64,000 bases of DNA, from the NCBI GenBank assembly GCA_028818225.1, contig JAPPOG010000061.1, forward strand, positions 31,163-95,162. The letters run 5' to 3'. Below the pieces are notes generated by a model. The model had not been told where the DNA came from. It made no database searches and saw only the letters and a program-made list of their open reading frames with translations. A program made the position numbers and the translations under genes. Below, one piece after another: positions 27,244-37,536 of this stretch (positions are counted from its first letter, which is position 1; each line of letters starts with the position of its first letter). Source of the DNA: Gammaproteobacteria bacterium. Lineage in GTDB: Bacteria > Pseudomonadota > Gammaproteobacteria > Pseudomonadales > Pseudohongiellaceae.

Positions 27244-27542
27244 ACAAACTGGATGAGTCCCCACCAAGCTCACATTTTCAACTTGCAGAAACGATTGAGC
27301 CTTTTGCTCAACAGGAAAGCACTCTTAGATCGGAAGTAGAGAAATCACTTCGTCGATATTTTCAACATATCGAAGATGAACCGGTAACAGACTTACATTC
27401 GATGGTCATGTCTGAAGTCGAAGCTCCTCTGATTGAAGCGGTTATGCGTTATACCGGCAACAATCAAAGCAAGGCTTCTATCCTGCTAGGTTTAAACCGT
27501 GGTACCCTACGCACTAAACTTAAACAATACGGCTTGCTTTAG
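27240..27542 (+). CDS. fis: DNA-binding nucleoid protein Fis
   Basis: A 100-residue factor for inversion stimulation: a homodimeric nucleoid protein that bends DNA and activates rRNA and tRNA promoters. The N-terminal arm is variable, and the C-terminal half has YTGNNQSKASILLGLNRGTL, the helix-turn-helix, ending KLKQYGLL as in E. coli Fis. Translationally coupled to dusB by a 4-base overlap. Confidence 0.95.
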   Translation: MNKLDESPPSSHFQLAETIEPFAQQESTLRSEVEKSLRRYFQHIEDEPVTDLHSMVMSEVEAPLIEAVMRYTGNNQSKASILLGLNRGTLRTKLKQYGLL

Positions 27543-27618
27543 TCTTGTAATAATTCCGACTATAAAGTCTCGGTAGCAAGCCACTCCTGGCAACAACACA
27601 AAACGCGTTAAACAACTT

Positions 27619-29199
27619 ATGACATCAGATAATTCTGGCGCCATTCGTCGAGCATTGATTAGTGTTTCCGACAAGACTGGGGTCGTTCCATTCGCTCAAG
27701 CTCTAGCCAGCCTCAATATTGAAATTTTATCCACTGGAGGCACTTACAAACTGCTTACCTCTGAAGGAATCCCCGCTATCGAAATCTCTGAATACACGGG
27801 ATTTCCTGAGATGATGGATGGCAGGGTAAAAACCCTGCATCCCAGGGTTCACGGGGGGATCCTCGCCAGGCGCGATCAGGATCAGGCGGTTATGGAGGAG
27901 CATGACATCCCGCCAATCGACCTGGTCGTGGTAAATCTGTACCCATTCGAAGCGACAGTCGCTGATCCCGATTGCGACCTGCCCACAGCAATAGAAAATA
28001 TCGACATCGGCGGACCAACCATGCTAAGAGCGGCAGCCAAGAACAATAAATTTGTTGCTGTGGTTGTGAATCCTTCTGACTATGATGGAATTATTAAATC
28101 ACTGAATCAAAACAATGGCTGTCTCAATCAGCAAACACGGTTCGATCTTGCGGTAAAAACTTATGAACATACCGCCGGCTATGATGGTGCTATCGCAAAT
28201 TATCTTGGTACAAAATTCAATGAAGGAGGCTCTTCAGCGCTCCCGCGGACATTTAATACTCAGTTTATAAAAAAACAGGAAATGCGCTATGGGGAGAACC
28301 CGCATCAAAAGGCAGCATTTTATGTGGAAAAAAATCCTCAAGAAGCAAGCATCAGTACAGCCGAGCAATTGCAGGGCAAAGAACTCTCCTATAACAACAT
28401 TGCCGATACTGACGCAGCACTCGAATGCGTCAAGTGCTTCGATGAACCTGCCTGCGTCATCGTTAAACATGCCAACCCCTGTGGGGTCGCCATTGCCGAT
28501 TCACCCCTGAAAGCCTATGAGTTAGCTTTTCAAACGGATCCCACCTCTGCTTTTGGTGGAATAATTGCATTTAATCGCGAGTTTGACGAAGAAACGGCAC
28601 GCAAGATAACTGAACAACAGTTTACCGAAGTAATAATCGCACCAAGTGTTTCGCCGGGAGCTCTTGCTGTTACCGCTGAAAAGAAGAATGTGAGAGTTCT
28701 GTCCTGTGGCCAATGGGAATCGCAACGAGCAAACGATCTGGATTACAAGCGTGTTAATGGTGGTCTGTTGGTTCAAGATCGAGACATTCATGCCATTACT
28801 GCACAAGATCTCAAAGTAGTGACAAAAAGAGCACCTAGCGATAATGAAATTCGTGACTTACTGTTTGCCTGGTGCGTTGCGCAATACGTGAAGTCGAACG
28901 CCATTGTTTATTGCAAGAACAACCAGACTATTGGCATTGGGGCTGGCCAAATGAGCCGGGTGTATAGCGCCAAGATCGCTGGAATAAAGGCAGCAGATGA
29001 AAACCTGCGGGTTGAAGGCTCGGTGATGGCCTCAGACGCCTTCTTCCCCTTCCGTGATGGGATTGACGCGGCCGCAGAAGATGGAATTACTGCTGTTGTT
29101 CAGCCCGGCGGCTCAATGCGCGATGAAGAGGTCATTGAGGCTGCAGATGAAGCTAATATAGCGATGGTTTTTACTGGCGTCAGGCACTTCAGACATTAG
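27619..29199 (+). CDS. purH: Bifunctional AICAR transformylase / IMP cyclohydrolase
   Basis: A 526-residue enzyme for the last two steps of IMP synthesis. The N-terminal MGS-like cyclohydrolase domain (about 1-200) shows [38 protein letters not shown] and NLYPFE. The AICAR transformylase domain has [21 protein letters not shown], the catalytic [10 protein letters not shown] (Lys-His), DPTSAFGGI and the C-terminal [18 protein letters not shown]. Located between fis and purD; a structured spacer separates it from purD. Confidence 0.97.
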   Translation: MTSDNSGAIRRALISVSDKTGVVPFAQALASLNIEILSTGGTYKLLTSEGIPAIEISEYTGFPEMMDGRVKTLHPRVHGGILARRDQDQAVMEEHDIPPIDLVVVNLYPFEATVADPDCDLPTAIENIDIGGPTMLRAAAKNNKFVAVVVNPSDYDGIIKSLNQNNGCLNQQTRFDLAVKTYEHTAGYDGAIANYLGTKFNEGGSSALPRTFNTQFIKKQEMRYGENPHQKAAFYVEKNPQEASISTAEQLQGKELSYNNIADTDAALECVKCFDEPACVIVKHANPCGVAIADSPLKAYELAFQTDPTSAFGGIIAFNREFDEETARKITEQQFTEVIIAPSVSPGALAVTAEKKNVRVLSCGQWESQRANDLDYKRVNGGLLVQDRDIHAITAQDLKVVTKRAPSDNEIRDLLFAWCVAQYVKSNAIVYCKNNQTIGIGAGQMSRVYSAKIAGIKAADENLRVEGSVMASDAFFPFRDGIDAAAEDGITAVVQPGGSMRDEEVIEAADEANIAMVFTGVRHFRH

Positions 29200-29250
29200 C
29201 AGCTAATAATTACTTGCCAGAAAATGTTTTATTTTCTCAAGCTCTTCGTT

Positions 29251-29309
29251 AAAAACGTCCTCGGATTATCACTTACTACCGTGTAAGCTCAAATCCTGTG
29301 GACGTTTTT
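29251..29309 (+). terminator. Nested hairpin with T-tract between purH and purD
   Basis: Perfect 10-base arms AAAAACGTCC (29251-29260) and GGACGTTTTT (29300-29309) enclose two further paired segments: GGATT/AATCC (29263-29267 with 29292-29296) and CTTAC/GTAAG (29272-29276 with 29283-29287). The right arm ends in TTTTT, so on the plus strand this resembles a large intrinsic terminator or attenuator after purH. The A-run on the left makes it potentially bidirectional. Pairing is seen; function is inferred. Confidence 0.6.
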
Positions 29310-29401
29310 GCCTCGATCTTGGAAAAATATCCTCATTTTTTATGTGGCTGGCACAGCAAGGCACTTAAGAGATTAGCTTTTCGAATAGGTTTATTCAGCA
29401 A

Positions 29402-30688
29402 ATGAAAGTACTAGTAATAGGATCCGGTGGCAGAGAGCACTCCCTAGCATGGAAATGTGCCCAGTCCCCTTCTGTTGAGAAAGTTTTTGTTGCTCCTGGA
29501 AATGCTGGCACCGCACTGGAGGACAAGGTCGAGAACATTACCATTGATGTCATGGATTTCCCTGCCCTTGCCGATTTTACCAAAAAGGAATCCATAAGCT
29601 TGTCTATTGTGGGACCTGAGGCACCTTTAGTAGAGGGAATAGTTAACTATTTCCAGAAACGTGATCTGCCCTGTTTTGGTCCCAGCCAGCAAGCAGCGCA
29701 ACTGGAAGGTTCAAAAGCTTTTACTAAAGATTTCTGTAGTAAGCACGGCATTCCAACCGCTGCCTACCAAACTTTTACCGAGGTCGATCCAGCGATCGAG
29801 TTTGTCAAATCGAATGGCGCACCTATCGTAGTCAAGGCAGATGGCCTGGCCGCCGGCAAAGGGGTAATCGTAGCCATGACTGAAGAAGAGGCCATAGCCG
29901 CGGTTAAAGACATGCTTTCAGGAAATGCATTTGGCGAGGCCGGGCATAGAGTCGTGGTCGAGCAGTTCCTGACCGGGGAAGAAGCAAGTTTTATCGCCAT
30001 GGTAGATGGCAAGAATGTCTTGCCAATGGCTACCTCACAAGATCATAAAGCCAGGGACAATGGCGACAAAGGACCTAATACCGGGGGCATGGGCGCCTAC
30101 TCTCCTGCTCCCGTGGTCACCACAGAGGTTTATCAAAGAATCATGGATCAGGTAATCCTTCCTACGGTAGCCGGTATGGCCGCGGATGGAAATGATTACA
30201 CAGGATTTCTCTATGCAGGATTAATGGTTTCACCGGATGGCAATGTCAGCGTGGTTGAGTTTAATTGCCGCTTCGGCGACCCCGAAGCCCAGCCTGTCAT
30301 GATGCGCTTGCAATCGGACCTTCCTGAGCTCTGTTTGGCTGCTCTGGACCAGAGTCTCGGCTCGGTAACAGCACAATGGGATGCCCGTTGCGCCGTTGGT
30401 GTTGTGCTGGCAGCTGGTGGCTATCCTGGTTCCTATGCAAAAGGTGCTGTCATTAGTGGGCTGCCTGACGCCAGTACTGAACACCAGAAAGTTTTTCACG
30501 CGGGTACTGCAGAAAACCAGGGCAACATCGTCACCAATGGCGGTCGGGTCCTCTGTGCCACGGCTTTAGGCAATAGCGTCAGTGAGGCTCAGACTGCAGC
30601 ATACGAACTGGTCAACTCCATTAACTGGGACCAAGTCTATTTCCGCACCGATATTGCCTATCGCGCAATAGCGCGCGAAAATACCTGA
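29402..30688 (+). CDS. purD: Phosphoribosylamine--glycine ligase
   Basis: A 428-residue ATP-grasp enzyme joining glycine to phosphoribosylamine (second step of purine synthesis). Recognised by MKVLVIGSGGREHSLAWKC at the start, VGPEAPLVEGI, KADGLAAGKGVIVA, the signature RFGDPEAQPVMMRL and the C-terminal FRTDIAYRAI. coq7 starts on the very next base after the stop codon, indicating co-transcription. Confidence 0.97.
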   Translation: MKVLVIGSGGREHSLAWKCAQSPSVEKVFVAPGNAGTALEDKVENITIDVMDFPALADFTKKESISLSIVGPEAPLVEGIVNYFQKRDLPCFGPSQQAAQLEGSKAFTKDFCSKHGIPTAAYQTFTEVDPAIEFVKSNGAPIVVKADGLAAGKGVIVAMTEEEAIAAVKDMLSGNAFGEAGHRVVVEQFLTGEEASFIAMVDGKNVLPMATSQDHKARDNGDKGPNTGGMGAYSPAPVVTTEVYQRIMDQVILPTVAGMAADGNDYTGFLYAGLMVSPDGNVSVVEFNCRFGDPEAQPVMMRLQSDLPELCLAALDQSLGSVTAQWDARCAVGVVLAAGGYPGSYAKGAVISGLPDASTEHQKVFHAGTAENQGNIVTNGGRVLCATALGNSVSEAQTAAYELVNSINWDQVYFRTDIAYRAIARENT

Positions 30689-31336
30689 ATGGCAAAGCAA
30701 ATTCGGCATTCCCTGGCGGACCGCTGCCTGATTCAGTTTGATCAGGCGCTGCGCACCTGCGTCCCGGGCTCAAGCCATGCTTCCAGGAGCTCCCCAGCGG
30801 CATCAGTCGCCACAGAAGAACTGAGCACGACCGAGAAAAAGCATGTTGCAGGGCTGATGCGCATTAACCACACGGGCGAAGTTTGTGCACAAGCGCTGTA
30901 CGCGGGTCAGGCGGCTACTGCGCGCTTAACCGAAGTCCGAGAATCCATGGAACAGGCTGCCCAGGAAGAAGTCGACCATCTAGCCTGGTGCGATGAACGA
31001 CTCAGGCAGTTGGACAGTCAGCCCAGTGTACTTAATCCCCTCTGGTACGGATTATCATTTGGCATGGGTGCAATAGCAGGATTGGCTGGCGATAAATGGA
31101 GCCTGGGTTTTGTTGCTGAAACAGAACAGCAGGTTTGTGAACATCTTGAAAATCACTTACAAAAGCTTCCCGAAAATGACAAGAAAAGCAGGGCCATACT
31201 CGAACAGATGATCGTTGATGAAAAACATCACGGTGAAACTGCGAAGAAAGCAGGCGGTGCCGATCTGCCTCGGCCTCTCAAGCAGGCGATGACGGCCATG
31301 TCTCAGGTCATGAAAAAAACTACTTATCGCGTTTAA
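30689..31336 (+). CDS. coq7: Ubiquinone hydroxylase Coq7 (demethoxyubiquinone hydroxylase)
   Basis: A 215-residue ferritin-like di-iron monooxygenase that performs the C6 hydroxylation in ubiquinone synthesis, replacing UbiF. Metal ligands are visible: E64 in [13 protein letters not shown]94 and H97 in [11 protein letters not shown], the [14 protein letters not shown] segment and DEKHHGETA near the end. A short internal segment [17 protein letters not shown] can insert in the membrane face. It abuts purD directly and its end overlaps the convergent methyltransferase gene by 17 bases. Confidence 0.93.
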   Translation: MAKQIRHSLADRCLIQFDQALRTCVPGSSHASRSSPAASVATEELSTTEKKHVAGLMRINHTGEVCAQALYAGQAATARLTEVRESMEQAAQEEVDHLAWCDERLRQLDSQPSVLNPLWYGLSFGMGAIAGLAGDKWSLGFVAETEQQVCEHLENHLQKLPENDKKSRAILEQMIVDEKHHGETAKKAGGADLPRPLKQAMTAMSQVMKKTTYRV

Positions 31337-31895
31337 CAGCGCAATAGTAGTGACTCTGACCCGCGTCCTCTGATTCCCATTGCAGGTACATTCCAGCGGC
31401 CTCCAGCAGTCGAATATATGTTTCTCTACCAAGGGAGACAGACTTCTGTTTTGACAGTATGTCTTCCCAAGCACAGGGGATCGATGGTGAAGTAAACAAG
31501 AAACTGCCCTCTGCTTTCAGGGTCTTGCCCACATTGGCAATCAACTCTGTCTGATCATCTCTGTTCAGCAGGAACAGCAATCCCCAGCTCAAGACAGCGT
31601 CATAAGCCTGTTCAGGGAAGTCATACGCCTGAACTGGCGTACAAATAAGTTGAGCAAAAGAAAGGTTTTTACTACTGATTTCCAGTAGCCTGGGTGACGC
31701 ATCGAGGGCAGTAACCCGAAAATTATTATCTTCAAGTTCTTTTGTTAGAGGCAATCCAGTTCCACAACCCAGGTCCAGAATTTTTGCTGCTACCGGCAGC
31801 GAATCCATCCAATGGATTAGCTGCTCCAAGCCCATATCGGTTCGTTCCCGTGCTTGCGCATACTCTTGCGCAATCGCATCGTATTCCATACTCAT
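31320..31895 (-). CDS. Class I SAM-dependent methyltransferase
   Basis: A 191-residue methyltransferase with SAM motif [13 protein letters not shown] at 39-50, [14 protein letters not shown] (motif II) and [13 protein letters not shown] (post-I/motif IV region). No substrate-specific domain is visible. It occupies the place where speD is found between crp and coq7 in Pseudomonas. It overlaps the 3' end of coq7 by 17 bases in convergent orientation and follows the osmC-like gene by 9 bases. Confidence 0.82.
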   Translation of the reverse strand: MSMEYDAIAQEYAQARERTDMGLEQLIHWMDSLPVAAKILDLGCGTGLPLTKELEDNNFRVTALDASPRLLEISSKNLSFAQLICTPVQAYDFPEQAYDAVLSWGLLFLLNRDDQTELIANVGKTLKAEGSFLFTSPSIPCAWEDILSKQKSVSLGRETYIRLLEAAGMYLQWESEDAGQSHYYCAVKRDK

Positions 31896-31904
31896 TGAAA
31901 TTAC

Positions 31905-32321
31905 TTAGTCGACAAGCTCGAAATCATGAGTCACTTTAACACCGGCATTCTTGAGCATAATTGAAGCAGAGCAATATTTGTCCGCTGATAACTCAATTGC
32001 CCGCTCAACCTGCTTCTCACTCAAATTGTTTCCCGCGACCTTAAAATGCAAATGGATTGATTCGAAAACTGCAGGTGTGGCATCTACTCGTTTAGAGATC
32101 ACTTCTGCTTCACAGCTGGTAATTTCCTGCCGAGCTTTTTTCAAAATTGTTACCACGTCATAGGAAGAGCAAGTACCAACACCTAATGCAACCAGTTCCA
32201 TAGGACGCATGCCCATGTTCTTACCGCCGCTTTCCGGTGACCCATCAATAACAATGCCATGACCACTTGCAGATTCAGCGACAAACATTACATTTTCAAC
32301 CCATTTAACTCGCGCGCTCAT
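31905..32321 (-). CDS. OsmC/YhfA family protein
   Basis: A 138-residue OsmC-fold protein, a possible thiol peroxidase. The two conserved cysteines are C51 in GVGTCSSYDVV and C117 in SADKYCSAS, the peroxidatic and resolving pair of the family. It is of the YhfA type, which lies next to crp in many gammaproteobacteria, as it does here in divergent orientation. Substrate is unknown. Confidence 0.88.
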   Translation of the reverse strand: MSARVKWVENVMFVAESASGHGIVIDGSPESGGKNMGMRPMELVALGVGTCSSYDVVTILKKARQEITSCEAEVISKRVDATPAVFESIHLHFKVAGNNLSEKQVERAIELSADKYCSASIMLKNAGVKVTHDFELVD

Positions 32322-32495
32322 AGTAAATCTCTATCTAGTGAAAAGAATCTAAAGATCAAGCTTTGGCCTTTAAAGACCGATAAAAGCTGAAGTAAAAGAG
32401 CGCGAAAGACTAGCATAGTTCCTCAGGCATCACTATTTTGCTCTGATAAAGACAAGTCTGTGGTTATTGCGCCTGGAAGCGTTTTCATTGAGTAT

Positions 32496-32513
32496 TGTGA
32501 TCGGTATCTCACA
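32496..32513. promoter_or_regulatory. CRP-like inverted repeat in the crp/osmC divergent space
   Basis: TGTGA (32496-32500) and TCACA (32509-32513) are perfect half-sites of the CRP consensus but are separated by 8 bases instead of the usual 6. It is 60 bases before crp ATG, where autoregulation is common. The wider spacing makes strong CRP binding uncertain. Confidence 0.4.
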
Positions 32514-32572
32514 TTTGCTATAAATATTTGATATACCTTTAAATTGGTTAGATTTCAGGGGGATAAGTTCTC

Positions 32573-33199
32573 ATGGCACTAATGGCAATCACGCCACATA
32601 TTGAGGATTTAGATAACTTTCTTTCCCATTGTCATCGGAAACGGTATCCGAATAGATCCACTATCATCTATGAAGGTGATAAGTGCGATACGCTTTACTA
32701 CATTATCAAGGGTTCTGTCTCAGTCATACTGGAGGACGATGATGGTAAGGAGGTAGTTATTGCCTACCTGAATCCTGGAGACTTCTTCGGAGAAATGGGG
32801 CTGTTTGAACAGTCCGAGGAAAGAAGTGCCTGGTGTCGAGCTCGTTCTGCCTGCGAAATCAGTTACAGCAACTTCAATTCTTACATTCGTTCACATCCGG
32901 AAATCGTATTCACAATTGGCCAGCAAATGGCCCACCGACTGCGCAACACGACGCGCAAGGTTGGTGATCTGGCTTTTTATGATGTGACTGGTCGAATCGC
33001 CCGAACACTTATTGAGCTGAGTAAAGAGCCCGATGCCATGACCCACCCGGATGGTATGCAGATCAAGATTACCCGCCAGGAGATTGGTCGAATTGTAAAC
33101 TGCTCAAGGGAAATGGCTGGACGTGTTCTCAAGACCCTTGAAGAACAAGAGCTGATAAGCGTCTCTGGAAAGACTATCGTTGTCTATGGCACCCGCTGA
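32573..33199 (+). CDS. crp: cAMP receptor protein family regulator (CRP/Vfr)
   Basis: A 208-residue cAMP-responsive transcription factor, close to E. coli CRP in length. The N-terminal cyclic-nucleotide domain has the phosphate-binding cassette [12 protein letters not shown] and R84-S85 (ERSAWCRA, equal to R82-S83 of CRP), the dimerisation helix follows, and a C-terminal helix-turn-helix spans about 167-187. Its DNA-contact residues R179, E180 and R184 correspond to R180, E181 and R185 of CRP, so it should read the same TGTGA half-site. Neighbours osmC and trpC match the Pseudomonas vfr locus. Confidence 0.95.
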   Translation: MALMAITPHIEDLDNFLSHCHRKRYPNRSTIIYEGDKCDTLYYIIKGSVSVILEDDDGKEVVIAYLNPGDFFGEMGLFEQSEERSAWCRARSACEISYSNFNSYIRSHPEIVFTIGQQMAHRLRNTTRKVGDLAFYDVTGRIARTLIELSKEPDAMTHPDGMQIKITRQEIGRIVNCSREMAGRVLKTLEEQELISVSGKTIVVYGTR

Positions 33200-33542
33200 A
33201 GCAACCACATCCCCCACACAAGAAATGCCAATAAGATTCTGAATGCCATCGCTGCCATGTGGCTCTCTTTTGCATGATAATCAGCGCTTGATGTTTACTG
33301 CCGGATCTATTCGCAATTGCGTCGATAGCTCAGTTCGGCAGTTCAAGCAGCATCACCAGAACCAGCGCACCCATCGCAATTACTCTTACTCCACTAGTTT
33401 AACCAAACCAGACTGCTGCTGATGCGAGAGAATAAAGGCGCATCGCTTAATGCGGCTGGCCTCTTCACGTTTATATGCCGCAACAAGCCCGGCGAAACCC
33501 TACCTGGCAGGCAATGGAGCAAGTACTAACATTGCTGCGGGC
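33200..33542. other. Intergenic stretch between convergent crp and trpC
   Basis: These 343 bases hold only short open frames with no recognisable product. A stretch near 33321-33345 resembles a tRNA D-arm but has no anticodon or acceptor stem. I see no clear intrinsic terminator for crp. Confidence 0.5.
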
Positions 33543-34346
33543 TTACTCATTAGCAAAAAACAATTCTTTCAATTTGGCACCTGGTTGCTGCGCCCGCATG
33601 AAAGACTCGCCAACCAGAAATCCAAAGATCCCGTTGTCGGTCATGGTTTTTACATCGGCAACAGTATTTATACCGCTTTCAGTTATAACTAAAGTCTGTG
33701 GCGGTAAAGTTGCAGACAAATCGAGAGTTGTTTGTAATGAAGTTTCAAATGTATGCAGGTTACGATTATTGATTCCAATGATTTCAGTGTCCAATTCCAG
33801 CGCTCGTTCCAGCTCTTCCCTGTTATGAACCTCAACCAGGACATCAATTGCAAGCTCATTGGCATAACTGGCCAATTCCATCAGTTGCGATTGTTGCAAT
33901 GCAGCAACGATTAACAATATACAGTCTGCTCCGAGAGTTTTGGATTCTGCTATCTGGTATGGATCAACCATGAAGTCTTTGCGGATAACGGGTAAAGCGC
34001 AGGCAGCACGAGCTTGTTGCAGATAGTCGTTTGATCCCTGGAAAAACTTTTCATCCGTGAGAACAGAAAGGCATGTGGCACCATGTTCCGCATAGTCACT
34101 CGCGTGTTCTGCAGGCTTAAAATTTTCACGAATTAGACCCTTTGAAGGCGAGGCTTTTTTAATCTCGGCGATGACTGCCGGTTGTTTTTGCTTAATTTTA
34201 TCCCGCAAAGCCTGACAAAATCCGCGGGCAGGAAGATCATCGCTCAATTGCGATTCAAGCTGTGAAAATGGCATTCTGGCCCTGGCAGCTGCTACCTCGC
34301 CCTTCTTGTGCTCAATTATGTCCTCAAGAATAGTGGATGCAGCCAC
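33543..34346 (-). CDS. trpC: Indole-3-glycerol phosphate synthase
   Basis: A 267-residue monofunctional TIM-barrel enzyme converting carboxyphenylamino-deoxyribulose phosphate to indole-3-glycerol phosphate. Features: [13 protein letters not shown] near the start, the active-site [57 protein letters not shown] and TESGI. It lacks the TrpF domain found fused in E. coli. Last gene of trpG-trpD-trpC, 3 bases after trpD. Confidence 0.96.
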   Translation of the reverse strand: MAASTILEDIIEHKKGEVAAARARMPFSQLESQLSDDLPARGFCQALRDKIKQKQPAVIAEIKKASPSKGLIRENFKPAEHASDYAEHGATCLSVLTDEKFFQGSNDYLQQARAACALPVIRKDFMVDPYQIAESKTLGADCILLIVAALQQSQLMELASYANELAIDVLVEVHNREELERALELDTEIIGINNRNLHTFETSLQTTLDLSATLPPQTLVITESGINTVADVKTMTDNGIFGFLVGESFMRAQQPGAKLKELFFANE

Positions 34347-34349
34347 GGT

Positions 34350-35378
34350 TCAGTCGCCTGCATTGTTGGTGAATTGAACTAATTCATCCAGCTTCGTCAG
34401 CGCGGCTCCGCTGGCGAGAACATCTTGAGCCCTGCTTACGCCTGCAGCCAGGGAGTCTTCCAGGTTGGCGGCATAGATAGCTGCGCCTGCATTCAATGCA
34501 ACGATATCGCCGGCTGCTTGATTCTCATAACTCAATGCCTGGCGCATTAGTGCAAGACTTTCATCAGCCGAATCTATTTTTAAGCTGTCGCAATTTTCAT
34601 ATCGCTGCATACCAAAATCGCCCGGCGAAACTGCATAAGTAGTTATCTCGCCATCTTTAAGCTCACCGACAGTAGTCGCTGCGGCAATACTAATTTCATC
34701 CAGACCATCTTGAGCGGCAACAATCAGCACGTGGCTGGAACCAAGGTCACGCAACACTTCTAACAGCACAGGAATCCATTCGGCATCAAACACTCCCATT
34801 ATCTGATTTGGCGCTCCCGCTGGATTGGTTAACGGGCCAAGTAGATTAAACACGGTGCGCACACCAATCTCTTTGCGCGCAGTAATGATATGCTTCATCG
34901 CTGAATGGTGGGCTGGCGCGAACATAAAACCCACACCAACTTGCTCAATTGCAGCAGCAACCTTATCTGCTGGCAAATTCAAGTTCACACCGGCAGCTTC
35001 CAGCACATCGGCACTGCCGCTCTTGCTGGTTGCACCCCGATTACCGTGCTTGGCAACCTTTGCGCCGGCAGCCGCCGCGACAAACGCAGAACTGGTTGAA
35101 ACATTGAATTTGTTAGAACCACTTCCGCCGGTACCACAGGTATCCACCAAGTGAGGTGACGCTGTCACATTGACTTTAGTTGAGAGCTCACGCATTACAG
35201 TAGCGCCACCCAGCACCTCAGCCGCCTTTATGCCTTTCATTTGCAGGCTAACCAGGAAAGCTGCATTCTGCGCGTCGGTAGTCTCGCCTGTCATAATGTC
35301 ACGCATTACTGCAATCATTTCATCTTTCTCCAGATCCTGGTCGCTGGTTACGCGTCTAATGGCATCAACAATATTCAT
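34350..35378 (-). CDS. trpD: Anthranilate phosphoribosyltransferase
   Basis: A 342-residue enzyme attaching phosphoribose to anthranilate. Clear motifs: [18 protein letters not shown] (PRPP and anthranilate binding), [20 protein letters not shown], and [15 protein letters not shown]. It overlaps trpG by 4 bases (ATGA) and precedes trpC by 3 bases, so the three genes are translationally linked. Confidence 0.97.
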   Translation of the reverse strand: MNIVDAIRRVTSDQDLEKDEMIAVMRDIMTGETTDAQNAAFLVSLQMKGIKAAEVLGGATVMRELSTKVNVTASPHLVDTCGTGGSGSNKFNVSTSSAFVAAAAGAKVAKHGNRGATSKSGSADVLEAAGVNLNLPADKVAAAIEQVGVGFMFAPAHHSAMKHIITARKEIGVRTVFNLLGPLTNPAGAPNQIMGVFDAEWIPVLLEVLRDLGSSHVLIVAAQDGLDEISIAAATTVGELKDGEITTYAVSPGDFGMQRYENCDSLKIDSADESLALMRQALSYENQAAGDIVALNAGAAIYAANLEDSLAAGVSRAQDVLASGAALTKLDELVQFTNNAGD

Positions 35379-35962
35379 GTTGGTTCTCCATTCAGAAAAT
35401 TCTTGAGCAGCTCATGGCCTTGCTCACTCAATATCGACTCAGGATGAAACTGCACACCTTCGATCGGCAGTGTTTTGTGTCGCACACCCATAATTTCTTC
35501 TATTTCTCCATTTTTATCTTCGGTCCAGGCAGTAACCTGCAAACATTCCGGCACTTTATCCTTATCAATCACCAGGGAATGGTAACGTGTTGCGGTATAG
35601 GGTGACGGTAAGTTGGCAAATACGCCTTTGCCATCATGATGAATCAAAGATAGTTTGCCATGCATTACTTTTCCGGCTCGAATAATGTCTCCACCGAAAA
35701 CCTGCCCAATGCTCTGGTGGCCAAGACAGATTCCCAGAATGGGTTTCTTTCCAGCGAATTGCGAGATCACCTCCATAGAAATACCCGCTTCGTTTGGTGT
35801 GCATGGGCCCGGAGAAATTACGATCTGCGCCGGATTCAGTTTTTCGATTTCAGCCACCGAAATAGAGTCATTACGATACACCTGCACATCGGCACCCAGC
35901 TCTCCCAGGTACTGAACCACGTTGTAGGTGAACGAATCGTAATTATCGATCATTAGCAGCAT
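35375..35962 (-). CDS. trpG: Anthranilate synthase component II (glutamine amidotransferase)
   Basis: A 195-residue class I glutamine amidotransferase supplying ammonia to TrpE. The N-terminus is [20 protein letters not shown], the nucleophile Cys lies in [12 protein letters not shown], and the His-Glu of the triad in [10 protein letters not shown]. The frame is open upstream, but the family start is at ATG 35962. trpE lies about 1.6 kb away beyond the photolyase gene, the split arrangement known in pseudomonads. Confidence 0.95.
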   Translation of the reverse strand: MLLMIDNYDSFTYNVVQYLGELGADVQVYRNDSISVAEIEKLNPAQIVISPGPCTPNEAGISMEVISQFAGKKPILGICLGHQSIGQVFGGDIIRAGKVMHGKLSLIHHDGKGVFANLPSPYTATRYHSLVIDKDKVPECLQVTAWTEDKNGEIEEIMGVRHKTLPIEGVQFHPESILSEQGHELLKNFLNGEPT

Positions 35963-36100
35963 GTCAAAATATTCCAGATGTCCGATGATTCCACGGAGGG
36001 CCAATCATAGCAGCCAGTTAACTGCCTGTCTTGAAGGAAAAGAAATCCAAATTCAAGGAGTTAGCGTAGTTCTAACGAGTACTTTTATCGCGATTTGACT

Positions 36101-37525
36101 ATGAATCCAGTAACGCTCATGTGGTTTCGGCAAGACCTGCGCCTGCAGGACAATCCTGCACTGACTGCAGCGATCAGTGATGGACATGTATTACCAATCT
36201 ACATACTCGATGACACCAATGCAGGAGCATGGCAACTCGGCGCAGCAAGTCGATGGTGGCTACATCACTCACTACAGCAACTCGATAAAACGCTCGACCA
36301 TAAACTTTGGCTCTTTCAGGGAGATCCTCAGAGAATTATCCGACAACTTATTAGCGAACATGGAATCGGCACGGTCTACTGGAACCGATGCTACGAACCC
36401 TGGCGCATAAACCGTGACAAGGGAATCAAAGCCGAGCTGGAGAAGGCAGGAGTGGCCGTTCACAGCTTCAATGCTTCTTTGCTGTCGGAACCATGGATGA
36501 ACCTCAAACAGGATGACACTCCCTACAAGGTTTTTACTCCATTCTATAAAAAATGCATACAGCAACTCTCTGACATCGATCCCTTGAAGCTAGATAGCGA
36601 TACACTCACTCTCATTCCATGCCAGCAAAAGCAAGGCAAAATTGAATCGCTTAACCTGTTACCGAAGATTGCCTGGTATAAGCAGATGGAAAAAATCTGG
36701 TCGCCTGGAGAAGCCGGCGCACATGAAAGATTAATCCGCTTTATTCAGTCCGGGATTGAGAATTACAAAACAGGCAGAGATTTTCCGTCACTCAATGCAG
36801 TTTCGCGAATTTCGCCGCATCTGCATTTTGGTGAGATTTCGCCCCGACAAATCCTGGCCAATGTTGCTCAGGCGACCCACGGACACCAAATTGAAGGTCA
36901 GGTCGAACATTATCATAGAGAACTCGCCTGGCGTGAATTCTCTTATTCCTTGCTATATCACTATCCGGAAATTACTACACAAAATATGAATCGGAATTTC
37001 GATCGATTTCCCTGGATGAATAATGCCAAGTTGTTGAGCATATGGCAGCAAGGAAAAACTGGCTATCCGATCATAGATGCCGGTATGCGCGAGCTCTGGA
37101 ATACTGGCTATATGCATAACAGGGTACGCATGATAGTGGCTTCCTTTCTTGTAAAGAATCTCGGTATTCCCTGGCAAAGGGGAGCCGAATGGTTCTGGGA
37201 TTGCTTGCTTGACGCAGATCTCGCTAACAATTCCTGCAGCTGGCAATGGGTGGCAGGTTGCGGTACAGACGCGGCTCCCTACTTCCGCATCTTTAATCCA
37301 GTCACGCAATCACAAAAGTTTGATGCCAAGGGTGAATACATCCGTGCTTATGTTCCAGAGTTACGCAATTGTCCAGACAAGTTGATTCATGATCCTGGAT
37401 CAGCTGACGAGACAGAACTCGCAAAACATGGAATCAGGCTTGGTAGAGACTATCCCCGCCCTGTTGTCGATCTGAAAGAGTCAAGAGAAGCAGCGTTAAA
37501 CGCCTACAAGTCATTAAAAGAATAG
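36101..37525 (+). CDS. phrB: Deoxyribodipyrimidine photolyase
   Basis: A 474-residue class I CPD photolyase that repairs UV-induced cyclobutane dimers with blue light and FADH-. The N-terminal antenna domain begins VTLMWFRQDLRLQDNPAL, and the FAD domain has FPSLNAVSRISPHLHFGEISPRQ, WREFSYSLLYHYPE, RELWNTGYMHNRVRMI and WQWVAGCGTDAAPYFRIFNP. I use ATG 36101 rather than TTG 36095. It lies between the divergent trpG gene and the convergent trpE gene, 11 bases from the trpE end. Confidence 0.95.
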   Translation: MNPVTLMWFRQDLRLQDNPALTAAISDGHVLPIYILDDTNAGAWQLGAASRWWLHHSLQQLDKTLDHKLWLFQGDPQRIIRQLISEHGIGTVYWNRCYEPWRINRDKGIKAELEKAGVAVHSFNASLLSEPWMNLKQDDTPYKVFTPFYKKCIQQLSDIDPLKLDSDTLTLIPCQQKQGKIESLNLLPKIAWYKQMEKIWSPGEAGAHERLIRFIQSGIENYKTGRDFPSLNAVSRISPHLHFGEISPRQILANVAQATHGHQIEGQVEHYHRELAWREFSYSLLYHYPEITTQNMNRNFDRFPWMNNAKLLSIWQQGKTGYPIIDAGMRELWNTGYMHNRVRMIVASFLVKNLGIPWQRGAEWFWDCLLDADLANNSCSWQWVAGCGTDAAPYFRIFNPVTQSQKFDAKGEYIRAYVPELRNCPDKLIHDPGSADETELAKHGIRLGRDYPRPVVDLKESREAALNAYKSLKE

Positions 37526-37536
37526 GCACCCTCCGC

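Noticed and set aside
33321..33345. tRNA D-arm-like sequence (GATAGCTCAGTTCGGCAG)
   Set aside because: No matching acceptor stem, anticodon arm or T-arm follows, so it is most likely chance.
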